Assembly: GCA_041619555.1 (NCBI GenBank)
Contig: JBFKDQ010000001.1
Span: 62,001-126,000, forward strand
Reading direction: 5' to 3'
Length of the DNA stretch: 64,000 bases
Origin: Oceanococcus sp041619555
GTDB lineage: Bacteria > Pseudomonadota > Gammaproteobacteria > Nevskiales > Oceanococcaceae
Within the stretch, counting starts at the first letter, position 1, and every line of letters starts with the position of its first letter. Made by a program: the position numbers and the translations under genes. Under the pieces are notes generated by a model, which ran no database searches, had not been told where the DNA came from, and saw only the letters and a program-made list of their open reading frames with translations. Positions 15,704-24,335 of this stretch are shown piece after piece.

Positions 15704-17047
15704 ATGGAAGTCGCGAACAAAGCTACGCGCATCAATCTTTTTGATTTCAAGTCCGTCCAGATGCGGACTTTTCACATGACCTGGCTGGCCTTTTTCCTCT
15801 GCTTTTTCGGCTGGTTCGGCATTGCCCCACTGATGGCGGTGGTCCGTGAAGACCTGCTGCTGACCAAGGCCCAAATCGGCAATACCATCATTGCCTCGGT
15901 GGCCATTACGGTGTTCGTCCGCCTGTTGATCGGGCCGCTGTGTGACAAGTTCGGGCCACGCAAAGTCTACTCCGCGCTGCTCATCTTCGGCTCGCTGCCG
16001 GTGATGGGCATCGGCTTTGCCGACAGCTATGAAAGCTTCCTGATGATGCGCCTGGGCATCGGTGCGATCGGGGCCTCCTTCGTCATCACCCAATACCACA
16101 CCTCGGTGATGTTCGGCCCGAACGTGGTCGGCACCGCCAATGCCACGACGGCTGGCTGGGGCAACCTCGGCGGCGGCGTCACCCAGATGGTAATGCCTCT
16201 GGTATTTGCCGCGGTCATGACCTTCGGGGTCAGCGAGGCCCTGGGCTGGCGCCTGGCCATGGTCGTGCCCGGCGTGGTGCTGTTCCTGATGGGGATTGCC
16301 TATTTCTTCTTCACCCAGGACGCACCGGATGGCAACTATTCGGAATTGCGGGCACGCGGCGAAATGCCGGAAGCCAAGAATGACCACAGCGCCAGCCGCA
16401 GCTTCCTTTCGGCTGCCAAGGACTACCGGGTCTGGGCGCTGTTCGTGGTCTATGCCGCCTGCTTCGGCGTCGAACTGACCATCAACAACATCGCGGCGAT
16501 CTACTATTTCGATCAGTTCTCCCTCGACCTCAAGACCGCGGGCATGATCGCCGGCCTGTTCGGCCTGATGAACCTGTTTGCCCGCACCCTGGGCGGCTAT
16601 TTCTCCGACAAGTTTGCCGCCAAATCGGGTCTCGCCGGCCGGGTGCGCTTCCTGTTCTTCGTGCTGTTCTGCGAGGGCTTGGCACTCATTCTGTTCTCGC
16701 AGATGGGTGTGCTGGCGCTGGCGATCGGCACCATGATTCTGTTCAGCCTGTTCGTGCAGATGTCGGAAGGCGCAACCTTCGGCCTGGTGCCCTTCATGAA
16801 CCGCAAGGCGCTGGGCGCGGTGGCCGGCATCGTCGGCGCCGGCGGCAATGCCGGGGCGGTGGCGGCAGGCTTTCTGTTCAAATCCGAGTCGCTGAGCTAT
16901 CAGCAAGGCCTGTTCTTCCTGGGCTGTGCGGTAATCGGTGCTTCCTTCTGCGCCCTGCTGGTGCGCTTCTCCGAAGAGACCCAGACGCAGGAGAACGCGC
17001 GCCTGCAGGAAGCCCTGCTGGACCGGGCCGCCAACGCAGCCGCCTGA
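15704..17047 (+). CDS. Nitrate/nitrite transporter, NarK/NasA MFS family
   Basis: A 447-residue major facilitator with about 12 hydrophobic helices. It has the nitrate-porter signatures AGWGNLGGGVTQ near residue 147 and GNAGAVAAG near 385, and the MFS loop GPLCDKFGPRKVY near 78. It brings nitrate into the cytosol, or exchanges it for nitrite. Its place between nasTS and the nir/nas enzymes argues for assimilatory uptake. A ribosome site GGGAG lies 6 bases before the ATG. A perfect hairpin follows the gene. Confidence 0.92.
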   Translation: MEVANKATRINLFDFKSVQMRTFHMTWLAFFLCFFGWFGIAPLMAVVREDLLLTKAQIGNTIIASVAITVFVRLLIGPLCDKFGPRKVYSALLIFGSLPVMGIGFADSYESFLMMRLGIGAIGASFVITQYHTSVMFGPNVVGTANATTAGWGNLGGGVTQMVMPLVFAAVMTFGVSEALGWRLAMVVPGVVLFLMGIAYFFFTQDAPDGNYSELRARGEMPEAKNDHSASRSFLSAAKDYRVWALFVVYAACFGVELTINNIAAIYYFDQFSLDLKTAGMIAGLFGLMNLFARTLGGYFSDKFAAKSGLAGRVRFLFFVLFCEGLALILFSQMGVLALAIGTMILFSLFVQMSEGATFGLVPFMNRKALGAVAGIVGAGGNAGAVAAGFLFKSESLSYQQGLFFLGCAVIGASFCALLVRFSEETQTQENARLQEALLDRAANAAA

Positions 17048-17080
17048 GGAAGCTCCGCTTCTCTGCGTACCCAGCACGCC

Positions 17081-17109
17081 GAGGGTCGCCCCCACGAAGG
17101 GCGACCCTC
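17081..17109 (+). terminator. 11-bp perfect hairpin after the nitrate transporter
   Basis: GAGGGTCGCCC pairs perfectly with GGGCGACCCTC around a 7-base loop, 33 bases after the stop. No T-run follows, so it may be a partial terminator or a stabiliser that leaves the porin gene with its own expression level. Confidence 0.5.
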
Positions 17110-17241
17110 ATCGAAACGGCGGCCCCAGGCCACACCGGCGGGCCGCTGCGCCTCCATTGATCAAAGTCAAAGACAGCCTCTGTCACCGGTCCACACTGGT
17201 GCCTGCGGCTACCTGATCACCAAGAACAAACCTTAATTCCT

Positions 17242-18435
17242 ATGAAGAACTCTTACCTTGCGGGACTCGCCATGTGCGGCCTGAGCGTGGCTGCATGGGC
17301 GCCTTCAAACGCGCATGCAGCCGACAGCCTGTCCAGTGCCCTGGCCCAGAGCAAGCCCAGCCTGTCGCTGCGCCTGCGCTCCGAAGCGGCGAATCAGGAC
17401 AATGCGGCGCGCGATGCCCGCGCCAACACCCTGCGGCACCGGCTGGGCCTGGCCAGCGGCGATTGGCATGGCCTAAGGGCCTATCTGGAATCCGAAGGCG
17501 TGGTGGCCATCGGCGACGAGAACTACAACAGTGGCCCGGGCGGCAATGGCCACAGCGACTACTCCGTGATTGCCGACCCCACCGGCAACGAACTGAATCA
17601 GGCCTATCTGCACTGGAAGTTCAACGAGATGTTGCAACTGCGTACGGGGCGCCAGCGCATCATTTTCGACAATGCCCGCTTCATCGGCAATGTCGGCTGG
17701 CGTCAGAACGAACAGACCTTCGATGCCGCATGGCTCAAGCTCGATCCCGCGGCCGACGTGTCCCTGCAATACGCCTATGTGAGCAATGTGAACCGGATTT
17801 TCTTCAGCAATGCAGACCTGGACGGGCACCTGCTGAACGCTCAGTTCAAACTGAATCCGGCGCTGCATGTCTCCGCCTATGGCTACTGGCTGGATTATCT
17901 CGGCGGCGAAGACAGTCAGACCCTGGGCCTGCGCCTGGGCGGCAAGCTGCCCGTCGCCGAACTGAGCTTGAGCTACCAGGCCGAGATCGCCCAGCAATCG
18001 GAGTATGCCGATTCAAGCTTTGCCTCAGATGCCGACTATGTCGCGGCGGAACTGGGCCTGAGCGCTCAAGGCGTCCTGCTCGCCGTGGGCATCGAACAGC
18101 TTGGCGGCGATGGCGTGCGCGGCTTTTCGACCCCGCTGGCCACCGGCCACAAGTTCAATGGCTGGGCCGATCTGTTTCTTGCCACGCCGGCCAACGGCCT
18201 GAACGACCTCTATGTGAAAACCGGCTACAAATCCGGCCGTTTCGCCGCACTGGGCTTCTGGCATGGCTTTTCCGCCGACAGCGGCAACCAGGACTATGGC
18301 AGCGAAATCGACCTGCTGCTGAGCTATCAGTTCCAGCCCAGGCTCAAGGGCAATCTGAAATTCGCCAGCTATCGCAGCGACGGCTTTGGTGTCGATACCG
18401 ACAAGCTGACCGCGGAGCTGAACTTCAGCCTGTAA
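17242..18435 (+). CDS. Outer-membrane beta-barrel of the alginate-export/porin type
   Basis: A 397-residue exported protein. The signal peptide ends near residue 27 (SNAHA). A beta-barrel with regularly alternating strands follows, and the chain ends in AELNFSL. Segments such as RLRSEAANQDN, LNQAYLHWKF, LRTGRQRIIFDNARFIG and GYKSGRF resemble the alginate-export (AlgE-like) barrel superfamily, in which many members are not alginate channels. Lying directly between the nitrate transporter and nirBD, it may be the outer-membrane entry for nitrate or nitrite (inference from position only). An intrinsic terminator follows. Confidence 0.75.
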   Translation: MKNSYLAGLAMCGLSVAAWAPSNAHAADSLSSALAQSKPSLSLRLRSEAANQDNAARDARANTLRHRLGLASGDWHGLRAYLESEGVVAIGDENYNSGPGGNGHSDYSVIADPTGNELNQAYLHWKFNEMLQLRTGRQRIIFDNARFIGNVGWRQNEQTFDAAWLKLDPAADVSLQYAYVSNVNRIFFSNADLDGHLLNAQFKLNPALHVSAYGYWLDYLGGEDSQTLGLRLGGKLPVAELSLSYQAEIAQQSEYADSSFASDADYVAAELGLSAQGVLLAVGIEQLGGDGVRGFSTPLATGHKFNGWADLFLATPANGLNDLYVKTGYKSGRFAALGFWHGFSADSGNQDYGSEIDLLLSYQFQPRLKGNLKFASYRSDGFGVDTDKLTAELNFSL

Positions 18436-18459
18436 TTCCAGGAAGCAGGTCCACTCCAG

Positions 18460-18487
18460 GGGTCGGTATACTACCGGCCCTTTTTTT
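18460..18487 (+). terminator. Intrinsic terminator after the barrel gene
   Basis: GGGTCGGTA pairs with TACCGGCCC (one G-T wobble) around a TAC loop, followed by seven T. It isolates trhO from the barrel gene. Confidence 0.9.
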
Positions 18488-18497
18488 ATGATCCCTC

Positions 18498-19421
18498 ATG
18501 TCCCAGACCGTCGTCGCCGCTCTTTATCAGTTCGTGGCCTTGCCGGATTGCCAGCCTCTGCGCGATGCCCTGCAGGCCCTGTGCGAGGAGCACGCGATTC
18601 GCGGCACCTTGTTGCTCGCCAGCGAAGGCATCAACGGCACGGTCGCGGGCTCCCGCGACGCGATCGATGCATTGCGCAATTTTCTGCGTGCGGACGGCCG
18701 CTTCAACCAGTTGGAGTACAAGGAAGCCCTGCACGATCAGTCGCCTTTTCTGCGCCTGAAGGTCAAGGTGAAAAAGGAGATCGTCACGATGGGCATGGCC
18801 GAGGTCGATCCGCGCCAGATGGTCGGCCGGTACGCCGACGTGGAAACCTGGAACCGGCTCATCGATGATCCCGAGACCTTGGTGATCGACACCCGCAACC
18901 GCTATGAAGTGGCGATCGGCCGATTCCGCAATGCGGTGTCACCGGAGACCGAGCATTTTCGCGAATTCCCCGGCTACGTGCGGCAGAACCTGGATCCGGC
19001 GCGTCACAAGCGCGTAGCCATGTACTGCACCGGCGGCATCCGCTGTGAAAAAGCCAGCCACTACCTGCTCAGCCAGGGCTTCAAGGAGGTCTATCACCTC
19101 AAGGGCGGCATTCTTAAATACCTGGAAGAAGTCAGACCCGAAGAGAATCGCTGGCAGGGTGAATGCTTCGTGTTTGACGAGAGGGTGGCGGTGGATCATG
19201 CACTCAAACGCGGCGAGCATGTGCTTTGCCGTGCCTGTCGCCATCCGGTCTCGGCGGCCGAGCAGGCCCACGCGGAGTTCGAGGCCGGGGTCAGCTGCCC
19301 GCATTGTTACGCCACCCAGACGCCGGAAAAACGCGCCCGCGCGCGCGAACGGCAACGGCAGATGGAGCTTGCAGCCGCCCATGGCCGCCAACACCTCGGG
19401 CCCGACGCACCCGGACAGTGA
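18498..19421 (+). CDS. trhO: tRNA uridine(34) hydroxylase (rhodanese family)
   Basis: Oxygen-dependent hydroxylase that makes 5-hydroxyuridine at tRNA position 34. At 307 residues it has an N-terminal acylphosphatase-like domain (GTLLLASEGINGTVAG), a rhodanese domain with the active cysteine in YCTGGIRCEKAS near residue 180, and a C-terminal zinc-knuckle-like region (CRACRHP ... CPHC). It interrupts the nitrate island and has no evident link to it. ATG 18498 is used; an ATG at 18488 is out of frame. Confidence 0.93.
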   Translation: MSQTVVAALYQFVALPDCQPLRDALQALCEEHAIRGTLLLASEGINGTVAGSRDAIDALRNFLRADGRFNQLEYKEALHDQSPFLRLKVKVKKEIVTMGMAEVDPRQMVGRYADVETWNRLIDDPETLVIDTRNRYEVAIGRFRNAVSPETEHFREFPGYVRQNLDPARHKRVAMYCTGGIRCEKASHYLLSQGFKEVYHLKGGILKYLEEVRPEENRWQGECFVFDERVAVDHALKRGEHVLCRACRHPVSAAEQAHAEFEAGVSCPHCYATQTPEKRARARERQRQMELAAAHGRQHLGPDAPGQ

Positions 19422-19922
19422 CTCAGGGTCGCGCTGCTTAAATCCGGGCGTGAGCGGCGCGAACAGAAATCTGTCCAGTATCAAGGCGGCCATCGTCGCC
19501 AATCATCGCTCGATTGGCAGGATTGCCAGCGTCACATTGGGCGGCTTCTGGCCCGCGTTGCCATGCTCAAGCTTTGCTCAGAACTACGCTGACATGGCCT
19601 GCTCCGCGCAATTGCTGCAAGGGATTGGCGTTCAAGCCGTTATGGTTTATGCACATTCCGGCCCAGGCGCATTCACACAATGTAACGCGCTGTCAAGCTG
19701 GTCGTAATTTTTGCCACGCCTCGTAAGCCATTGATATCAAACAACATCCAAGTTTGCTGCCCGCTTGCCCAAGATGCAGAAAATGCACTGCAGGCAAGCA
19801 CTTAGGACACATTCCAAAGACTAATTCACAGACTTATCCACAGGCACGGTGAATTGTTGGCGAACACCAGGCAGACCTGCCGGACCGCCGCCCTGACCGC
19901 GACGCACCAGCGAATGGCGCAG

Positions 19923-19939
19923 CGCACAATCCCGGTGCA
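19923..19939 (+). promoter_or_regulatory. NtrC-like enhancer site upstream of nirB
   Basis: CGCACA-N5-GGTGCA has a perfect right half and four of six matches in the left half of TGCACC-N5-GGTGCA. Its centre lies about 95 bp before the start predicted from the sigma-54 element. Confidence 0.4.
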
Positions 19940-19999
19940 GCCAGCCTGGCGCGATGCGGACTGCTGCCCCGAATTCACGCTTTTCCTCGCCCGGTCTTT

Positions 20000-20015
20000 T
20001 GGCATGTCAATTGCT
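20000..20015 (+). promoter_or_regulatory. Sigma-54 promoter of nirB
   Basis: TGGCATG-TCAA-TTGCT fits TGGCAYR-N4-TTGCW at every fixed position, with exact GG/GC spacing. Predicted start is near 20026, 26 bases before the nirB ATG. Confidence 0.75.
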
Positions 20016-20051
20016 TTTCGAGTTCCACCGTAGCGAGGGCAAAGCGACAGC

Positions 20052-22583
20052 ATGAAACAGACAATTATCGTGATTGGGAACGGCATGGTCGGCCATAAGT
20101 ATCTGGAGACCCTGTGTGCGGAACTCGCCGCGAGCGGTCGCCGGGATGCTTACGAGATCGTCAGTTTCGGCGAAGAAATTCGACCGGCCTACGACCGGGT
20201 GCAACTGTCGGCCTACTTCAACGGCGCCAGCGCGGACGATCTGTCCCTGGTGCAAGGCGATTTTTTCACCGCGAACGACATTCGCCTGCATCTTGGCGAT
20301 GCGATCATCCGGATCGACCGCGAAGCGCAACAGGTGCACTCGCAAAGCGGCCTGAGCGTGCATTATGACTGGCTGGTGCTGGCCACCGGCTCCTATCCCT
20401 TCGTGCCGCCGGTTCAGGGACATGATCGCGAAAACTGTTTTGTCTATCGCACCATCGAGGATCTGGAAGCGATCAGCGCCGCCGGCCAGCAGGCCCGTGT
20501 CGGCGCGGTGGTCGGCGGCGGCCTGCTCGGTCTAGAAGCGGCCAAAGCGCTGCGCGACATGGGCCTGGAAACCCACGTGGTGGAATTCGCCCCGCGCCTG
20601 ATGGCGGTGCAGGTGGACGAAGGCGGCGGGCGCCTGCTCCGCAGCAAAATCGAGGCGCTGGGCGTTAGCGTTCACTGCGACAAGAACACCCAGGAAATCA
20701 TTGACGGCGGGCAATGCCGACATCTGATGAACTTCGCCGATGGCAGTGCTCTGGAAACGGACATCGTGCTGTTCTCGGCCGGCATCCGGCCACGGGACGA
20801 ACTGGCCCGAAATGCGAATCTGGAAATTGGCCCGCGCGGCGGCATCGTCATCGACGAGGCCTGCCGCAGCTCTGATCCGAAAATTTATGCCATCGGCGAA
20901 TGCGCCCTGTGGAATCAGCAGATCTTCGGTCTCGTCGCGCCCGGCTATGACATGGCCCGGGTTGCGGTCGCGCAGTTGCTGGCGCAGGACCTTGGCTTCC
21001 ATGGCGCCGACATGAGCACCAAGCTCAAGCTCATGGGGGTCGATGTCGCATCCATCGGCGACGCCCATGCCCGCAGCCAGGGCGCCAAGACCTGCATCTA
21101 TGTCGATGAACATGCCGGGATCTACAAGAAACTGGTCACCGACAGCCAGGGCAAGAAGGTCCTGGGCGCGGTGCTGGTTGGCGATGCGGCGGAATACGGC
21201 AACCTGTTGCAATTGATGCTCAACGGCATCGAGATTCCCGGCCGCCCGGAGCAATTGATCCTGCCTGCCAGCGAGGGAGGCGCGCCGGTCTTGGGCGTGG
21301 ATGCCCTGCCCGACAGCGCCACCATCTGCTCTTGCAACAATGTCAGCAAGGGCGCTCTGTGTGCCTCCGTGGCCGGCGGCTGCACGGCGCTCGGCGAGCT
21401 CAAGTCCAGCACCAGGGCGGGGACCTCCTGCGGCGGCTGCAATGCCCTGGTGAAGAACGTGCTGGACGCCGAACTGAGCCGGATGGGCGTCGCGGTGAAC
21501 AACCATCTTTGTGAACACTTCGCCTACTCGCGCCAGGAACTGGAACACCTGATCCGGGTTGAAGGCCATCGTGATTTCGCCGCGGTGCGCGACACCCACG
21601 GCCACGGCCTGGGCTGCGATATCTGCAAGCCGACCATCGCCTCCATCCTGGCAAGCACCTGGAACGAGCATGTGCTGCAGCCGCACCTGGCCCCCCTGCA
21701 GGACACCAATGACTACTTCATGGCCAACATGCAGAAGGACGGCAGCTATTCGGTGGTGCCACGTGTTCCCGGTGGAGAGATTACGCCGGAAAAGCTGATC
21801 GTGCTGGGCGAAGTGGCGCAGAAGTACAGGCTGTATACCAAGATCACCGGCGGACAGCGCATCGATTTGTTCGGCGCCCAGGTCCACGAACTCCCGCTGA
21901 TCTGGAAGGAACTGATTGATGCCGGCTTCGAATCCGGCCACGCCTATGGCAAGGCCGTGCGGACGGTCAAATCCTGCGTGGGCTCGACCTGGTGCCGCTA
22001 TGGCCAGCAGGACTCGGTAGGCATGTCGATCCTGCTGGAAGAGCGCTATCGCGGGATTCGCGCTCCACACAAGCTCAAATTCGCGGTGTCAGGCTGCACC
22101 CGGGAATGCGCCGAAGCGCAGTGCAAGGACATCGGCGTCATCGCCACGGAAAAGGGCTGGAACCTCTACGTCGCCGGCAATGGCGGCATGAAACCACGTC
22201 ATGCCGATCTGTTCGCCACCGATCTCGATGACGCCAGCTTGATCCGCACCATCGATCGCTTTTTGATGCTGTACATCCGCACCGGTGACCGCCTGCAACG
22301 CACCGCGCGCTGGCTGGAAGAACTCGAAGGCGGCTTGGACTACGTCCGGGATGTGGTCATCAACGACGCCCTGGACATCGCCGATGAGCTCGAAGCGCAG
22401 ATGCAATCCTTGGTCGACAGCTACGAGTGCGAGTGGAAAAAAACGCTGGCCGACGAGCGCAAGCTGAAACGTTTCCGCCACTTCGTCAACGCCGACACCA
22501 CCGACAACAATGTGGTCTTCGTGCAGGAACGCGGGCAAATCCGCCCGGCCACCGAAGACGAACGCAAACAGCTGGCCGCCTAG
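20052..22583 (+). CDS. nirB: Assimilatory nitrite reductase large subunit
   Basis: Cytosolic siroheme enzyme that reduces nitrite to ammonium with NAD(P)H. At 843 residues it shows an FAD motif (VIGNGMVGHKYLE) near residue 6, an NAD motif (VGGGLLGLEAAKAL) near 155, a BFD-type [2Fe-2S] region (CSCNNVSKG ... CGGCNALV) at about 423-465, a ferredoxin-like half-domain, and the siroheme/[4Fe-4S] ligands GSTWCRYG and SGCTRECAEAQCKD at about 645-695. Length and order are normal. The sigma-54 promoter ahead suggests nitrogen-limitation control. Confidence 0.96.
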   Translation: MKQTIIVIGNGMVGHKYLETLCAELAASGRRDAYEIVSFGEEIRPAYDRVQLSAYFNGASADDLSLVQGDFFTANDIRLHLGDAIIRIDREAQQVHSQSGLSVHYDWLVLATGSYPFVPPVQGHDRENCFVYRTIEDLEAISAAGQQARVGAVVGGGLLGLEAAKALRDMGLETHVVEFAPRLMAVQVDEGGGRLLRSKIEALGVSVHCDKNTQEIIDGGQCRHLMNFADGSALETDIVLFSAGIRPRDELARNANLEIGPRGGIVIDEACRSSDPKIYAIGECALWNQQIFGLVAPGYDMARVAVAQLLAQDLGFHGADMSTKLKLMGVDVASIGDAHARSQGAKTCIYVDEHAGIYKKLVTDSQGKKVLGAVLVGDAAEYGNLLQLMLNGIEIPGRPEQLILPASEGGAPVLGVDALPDSATICSCNNVSKGALCASVAGGCTALGELKSSTRAGTSCGGCNALVKNVLDAELSRMGVAVNNHLCEHFAYSRQELEHLIRVEGHRDFAAVRDTHGHGLGCDICKPTIASILASTWNEHVLQPHLAPLQDTNDYFMANMQKDGSYSVVPRVPGGEITPEKLIVLGEVAQKYRLYTKITGGQRIDLFGAQVHELPLIWKELIDAGFESGHAYGKAVRTVKSCVGSTWCRYGQQDSVGMSILLEERYRGIRAPHKLKFAVSGCTRECAEAQCKDIGVIATEKGWNLYVAGNGGMKPRHADLFATDLDDASLIRTIDRFLMLYIRTGDRLQRTARWLEELEGGLDYVRDVVINDALDIADELEAQMQSLVDSYECEWKKTLADERKLKRFRHFVNADTTDNNVVFVQERGQIRPATEDERKQLAA

Positions 22584-22602
22584 GCCGCCATTGGAGCAGG
22601 AC

Positions 22603-22947
22603 ATGAACTGGACTTCCATCTGCACGCTCGACGACATCGTGCCCGGCACCGGCGTCGGCGCCCTCATTGCGGGCCATCAAATTGCGGTGTTCCGGCTAGA
22701 GGATGACAGCCTCTACGCCCTCGACAACTTCGATCCGATCAGCCAGGCCAATGTGCTGTCACGCGGCATCGTCGGCGATCTCGGCGGCCAACGGGTGGTG
22801 GCGTCGCCGATCTACAAACAGCACTTTCGCCTCGAAGACGGCGCCTGCCTGGAGGACGCCGGAGCCTCGGTGCGCACCCACATGGTGCGGCTGCAGGCCG
22901 GCCAGATCGAGGTGAAATTGTCGAAGCCGCTGGAACAGGCCGCCTGA
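22603..22947 (+). CDS. nirD: Nitrite reductase small subunit
   Basis: A 114-residue Rieske-fold partner of NirB. As in other NirD proteins the Rieske Cys/His ligands are absent, so no cluster is expected. Recognisable segments are CTLDDIVPGTGVGALI, AVFRLEDDSLYALDNFDP and VASPIYKQHFRL. The ATG at 22603 has GGAGCAGG ahead and lies 19 bases after the nirB stop, so cotranscription is expected. Confidence 0.93.
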   Translation: MNWTSICTLDDIVPGTGVGALIAGHQIAVFRLEDDSLYALDNFDPISQANVLSRGIVGDLGGQRVVASPIYKQHFRLEDGACLEDAGASVRTHMVRLQAGQIEVKLSKPLEQAA

Positions 22948-22962
22948 AGCTGCGCCCCTGAA

Positions 22963-22989
22963 GCCCCACCGGCCCACGCCGGCCGGGGC
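22963..22989 (+). other. Intercistronic hairpin between nirD and nasB
   Basis: GCCCC and CCGGC pair with GCCGG and GGGGC around a CCAC loop, with a small internal mismatch. No T-run follows. It may stabilise the nirBD transcript end or dampen read-through into nasB. Confidence 0.35.
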
Positions 22990-23044
22990 CACACCCAGAG
23001 CCCCGTGAGATCCGGGGCCGGCTACTCTCGATGAGTGATTTGGC

Positions 23045-24274
23045 ATGACTGAAAAACACAAACTGGTGGTCATCGGCAACGGCATGGCCGGCATGCGCAC
23101 GGTGGAAGAACTGCTCAAGCTCGCACCGGAGCTGTATGACATCACGGTCTTCGGCGCCGAACCGCATGGCAATTACAATCGCATCATGTTGTCGCCGGTC
23201 CTCGCAGGGGAAAAGACCCTCGACGAGATCATGATCAACTCGCCGCAATGGTATGCACGTCACGGCATCACCTTGTGCAGCGGCGACCCGGTCATCAAGA
23301 TCAATCGCCGGCAACGCTGGGTGATGGCCGAATCCGGCCGCAAGGTTCGCTACGACCGCCTGCTGCTCGCGACCGGCTCGAATCCGTTCATCATTCCGGT
23401 GCCCGGTCACGACAAGGCTGGCGTGATCAGCTTCCGCGACATCCAGGACGTGCACACGATGCTCGAAGCTGCCGGGCAATACCGTCATGCGGTGGTCATC
23501 GGCGGCGGCCTGCTGGGTCTGGAGGCGGCCAATGGCCTGCGGGCCCAGGGCATGGAGGTCACGGTGGTGCACCTGCTCGACACCCTGATGGAACGCCAGC
23601 TTGACCACGCCGCCGCCGGCCTGTTGCGTGAAGCCCTGGAAAGCCGTGGCATCCGCTTCGCGATGGGTGCGCAAACCGAGGAAATTCTTGGCCAGGAACG
23701 CGTCAGCGGCATCCGCTTCAAGGATGGCAGCCAACTGCAGGCCGACCTGGTCGTGATGGCGGTGGGCATCCGACCGAGCATCGACCTGGCTCAATCCGCC
23801 GGCCTCCACTGCCAGCGCGGCATCGTCGTGAATGACACCCTGCAGACCTTCGATCCGAAGATCTATGCGGTTGGTGAATGCGTACAGCACCGCGATGCGA
23901 TCTACGGCCTGGTCGCGCCGCTGTGGGAGCAGGCCCGGGTCTGTGCCGGCCATCTGGCCCGGCTCGGCTATGGCCAGTATCAGGGCTCGCAGGTCTCGAC
24001 CAAGCTCAAGGTCACCGGCATCGACCTGTTTTCGGCCGGTGACTTCAACGGCCAGGAAGGCGATGAGGAAATCGTCTTTCGTGATCTGCGCCGCGGCGTG
24101 TACAAGAAACTCGTGGTGCGCGATGGCCGCATCGCCGGCGCCGTGTTGTACGGCGATATCAGCGATGGCTCCTGGTACTACGATCTGATGATCGAGGGCG
24201 CGGATGTCAGCGAACTGCGCGATGTGCTGATTTTCGGCCAGGCCTTTGCCAAAGCCGCCCCTGCGGCCGCATGA
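23045..24274 (+). CDS. nasB: FAD/NAD(P)H oxidoreductase of assimilatory nitrate reductase (NasB-like)
   Basis: A 409-residue flavoprotein of the pyridine-nucleotide-disulfide oxidoreductase type, closely resembling the N-terminal third of NirB: VIGNGMAGMRTVEELL near residue 10, LLLATGSNPFIIPVPGHD near 107, VIGGGLLGLEAANGL near 153, and KIYAVGECVQHRD near 275. It stops before any BFD iron-sulfur domain; that module is instead at the C-terminus of the next protein, NasA. It most likely passes electrons from NAD(P)H to NasA. The ATG at 23045 follows nirD by about 100 bases. Confidence 0.82.
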   Translation: MTEKHKLVVIGNGMAGMRTVEELLKLAPELYDITVFGAEPHGNYNRIMLSPVLAGEKTLDEIMINSPQWYARHGITLCSGDPVIKINRRQRWVMAESGRKVRYDRLLLATGSNPFIIPVPGHDKAGVISFRDIQDVHTMLEAAGQYRHAVVIGGGLLGLEAANGLRAQGMEVTVVHLLDTLMERQLDHAAAGLLREALESRGIRFAMGAQTEEILGQERVSGIRFKDGSQLQADLVVMAVGIRPSIDLAQSAGLHCQRGIVVNDTLQTFDPKIYAVGECVQHRDAIYGLVAPLWEQARVCAGHLARLGYGQYQGSQVSTKLKVTGIDLFSAGDFNGQEGDEEIVFRDLRRGVYKKLVVRDGRIAGAVLYGDISDGSWYYDLMIEGADVSELRDVLIFGQAFAKAAPAAA

Positions 24275-24282
24275 ACCATTCC

Positions 24283-24319
24283 GCCGTTCGAATCCAGCCC
24301 CACGCGGAATTCGAACGGC
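24283..24319 (+). other. Perfect 10-bp hairpin between nasB and nasA
   Basis: GCCGTTCGAA pairs with TTCGAACGGC across 17 bases, ending 16 bases before the nasA ATG. It lies 8 bases after the nasB stop. It could set the nasB:nasA ratio or be a processing site; there is no T-run. Confidence 0.45.
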
Positions 24320-24335
24320 CCTGCGGGTAAGACCC

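Larger units (their letters stand above)
19422..20051 (+). other. 630-base gap upstream of nirB
   Basis: No convincing gene is visible; frames across it are short and lack family character. The right part holds an NtrC-like site (19923-19939) and an almost perfect sigma-54 promoter (20000-20015). The middle, about 19650-19850, is richer in A+T than its surroundings and contains the decamer palindrome TTGATATCAA (19731-19740), of unknown meaning. Confidence 0.6.

Noticed and set aside
19731..19740. TTGATATCAA palindrome considered as an FNR/ANR site
   Set aside because: FNR half-sites TTGAT and ATCAA need four bases between them; here they overlap, so the spacing is wrong.
20532..22070. Long open frame (512 codons) on the minus strand opposite nirB
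   Set aside because: It mirrors the codon pattern of nirB in GC-rich DNA and has no family motifs. nirB on the other strand is certain.
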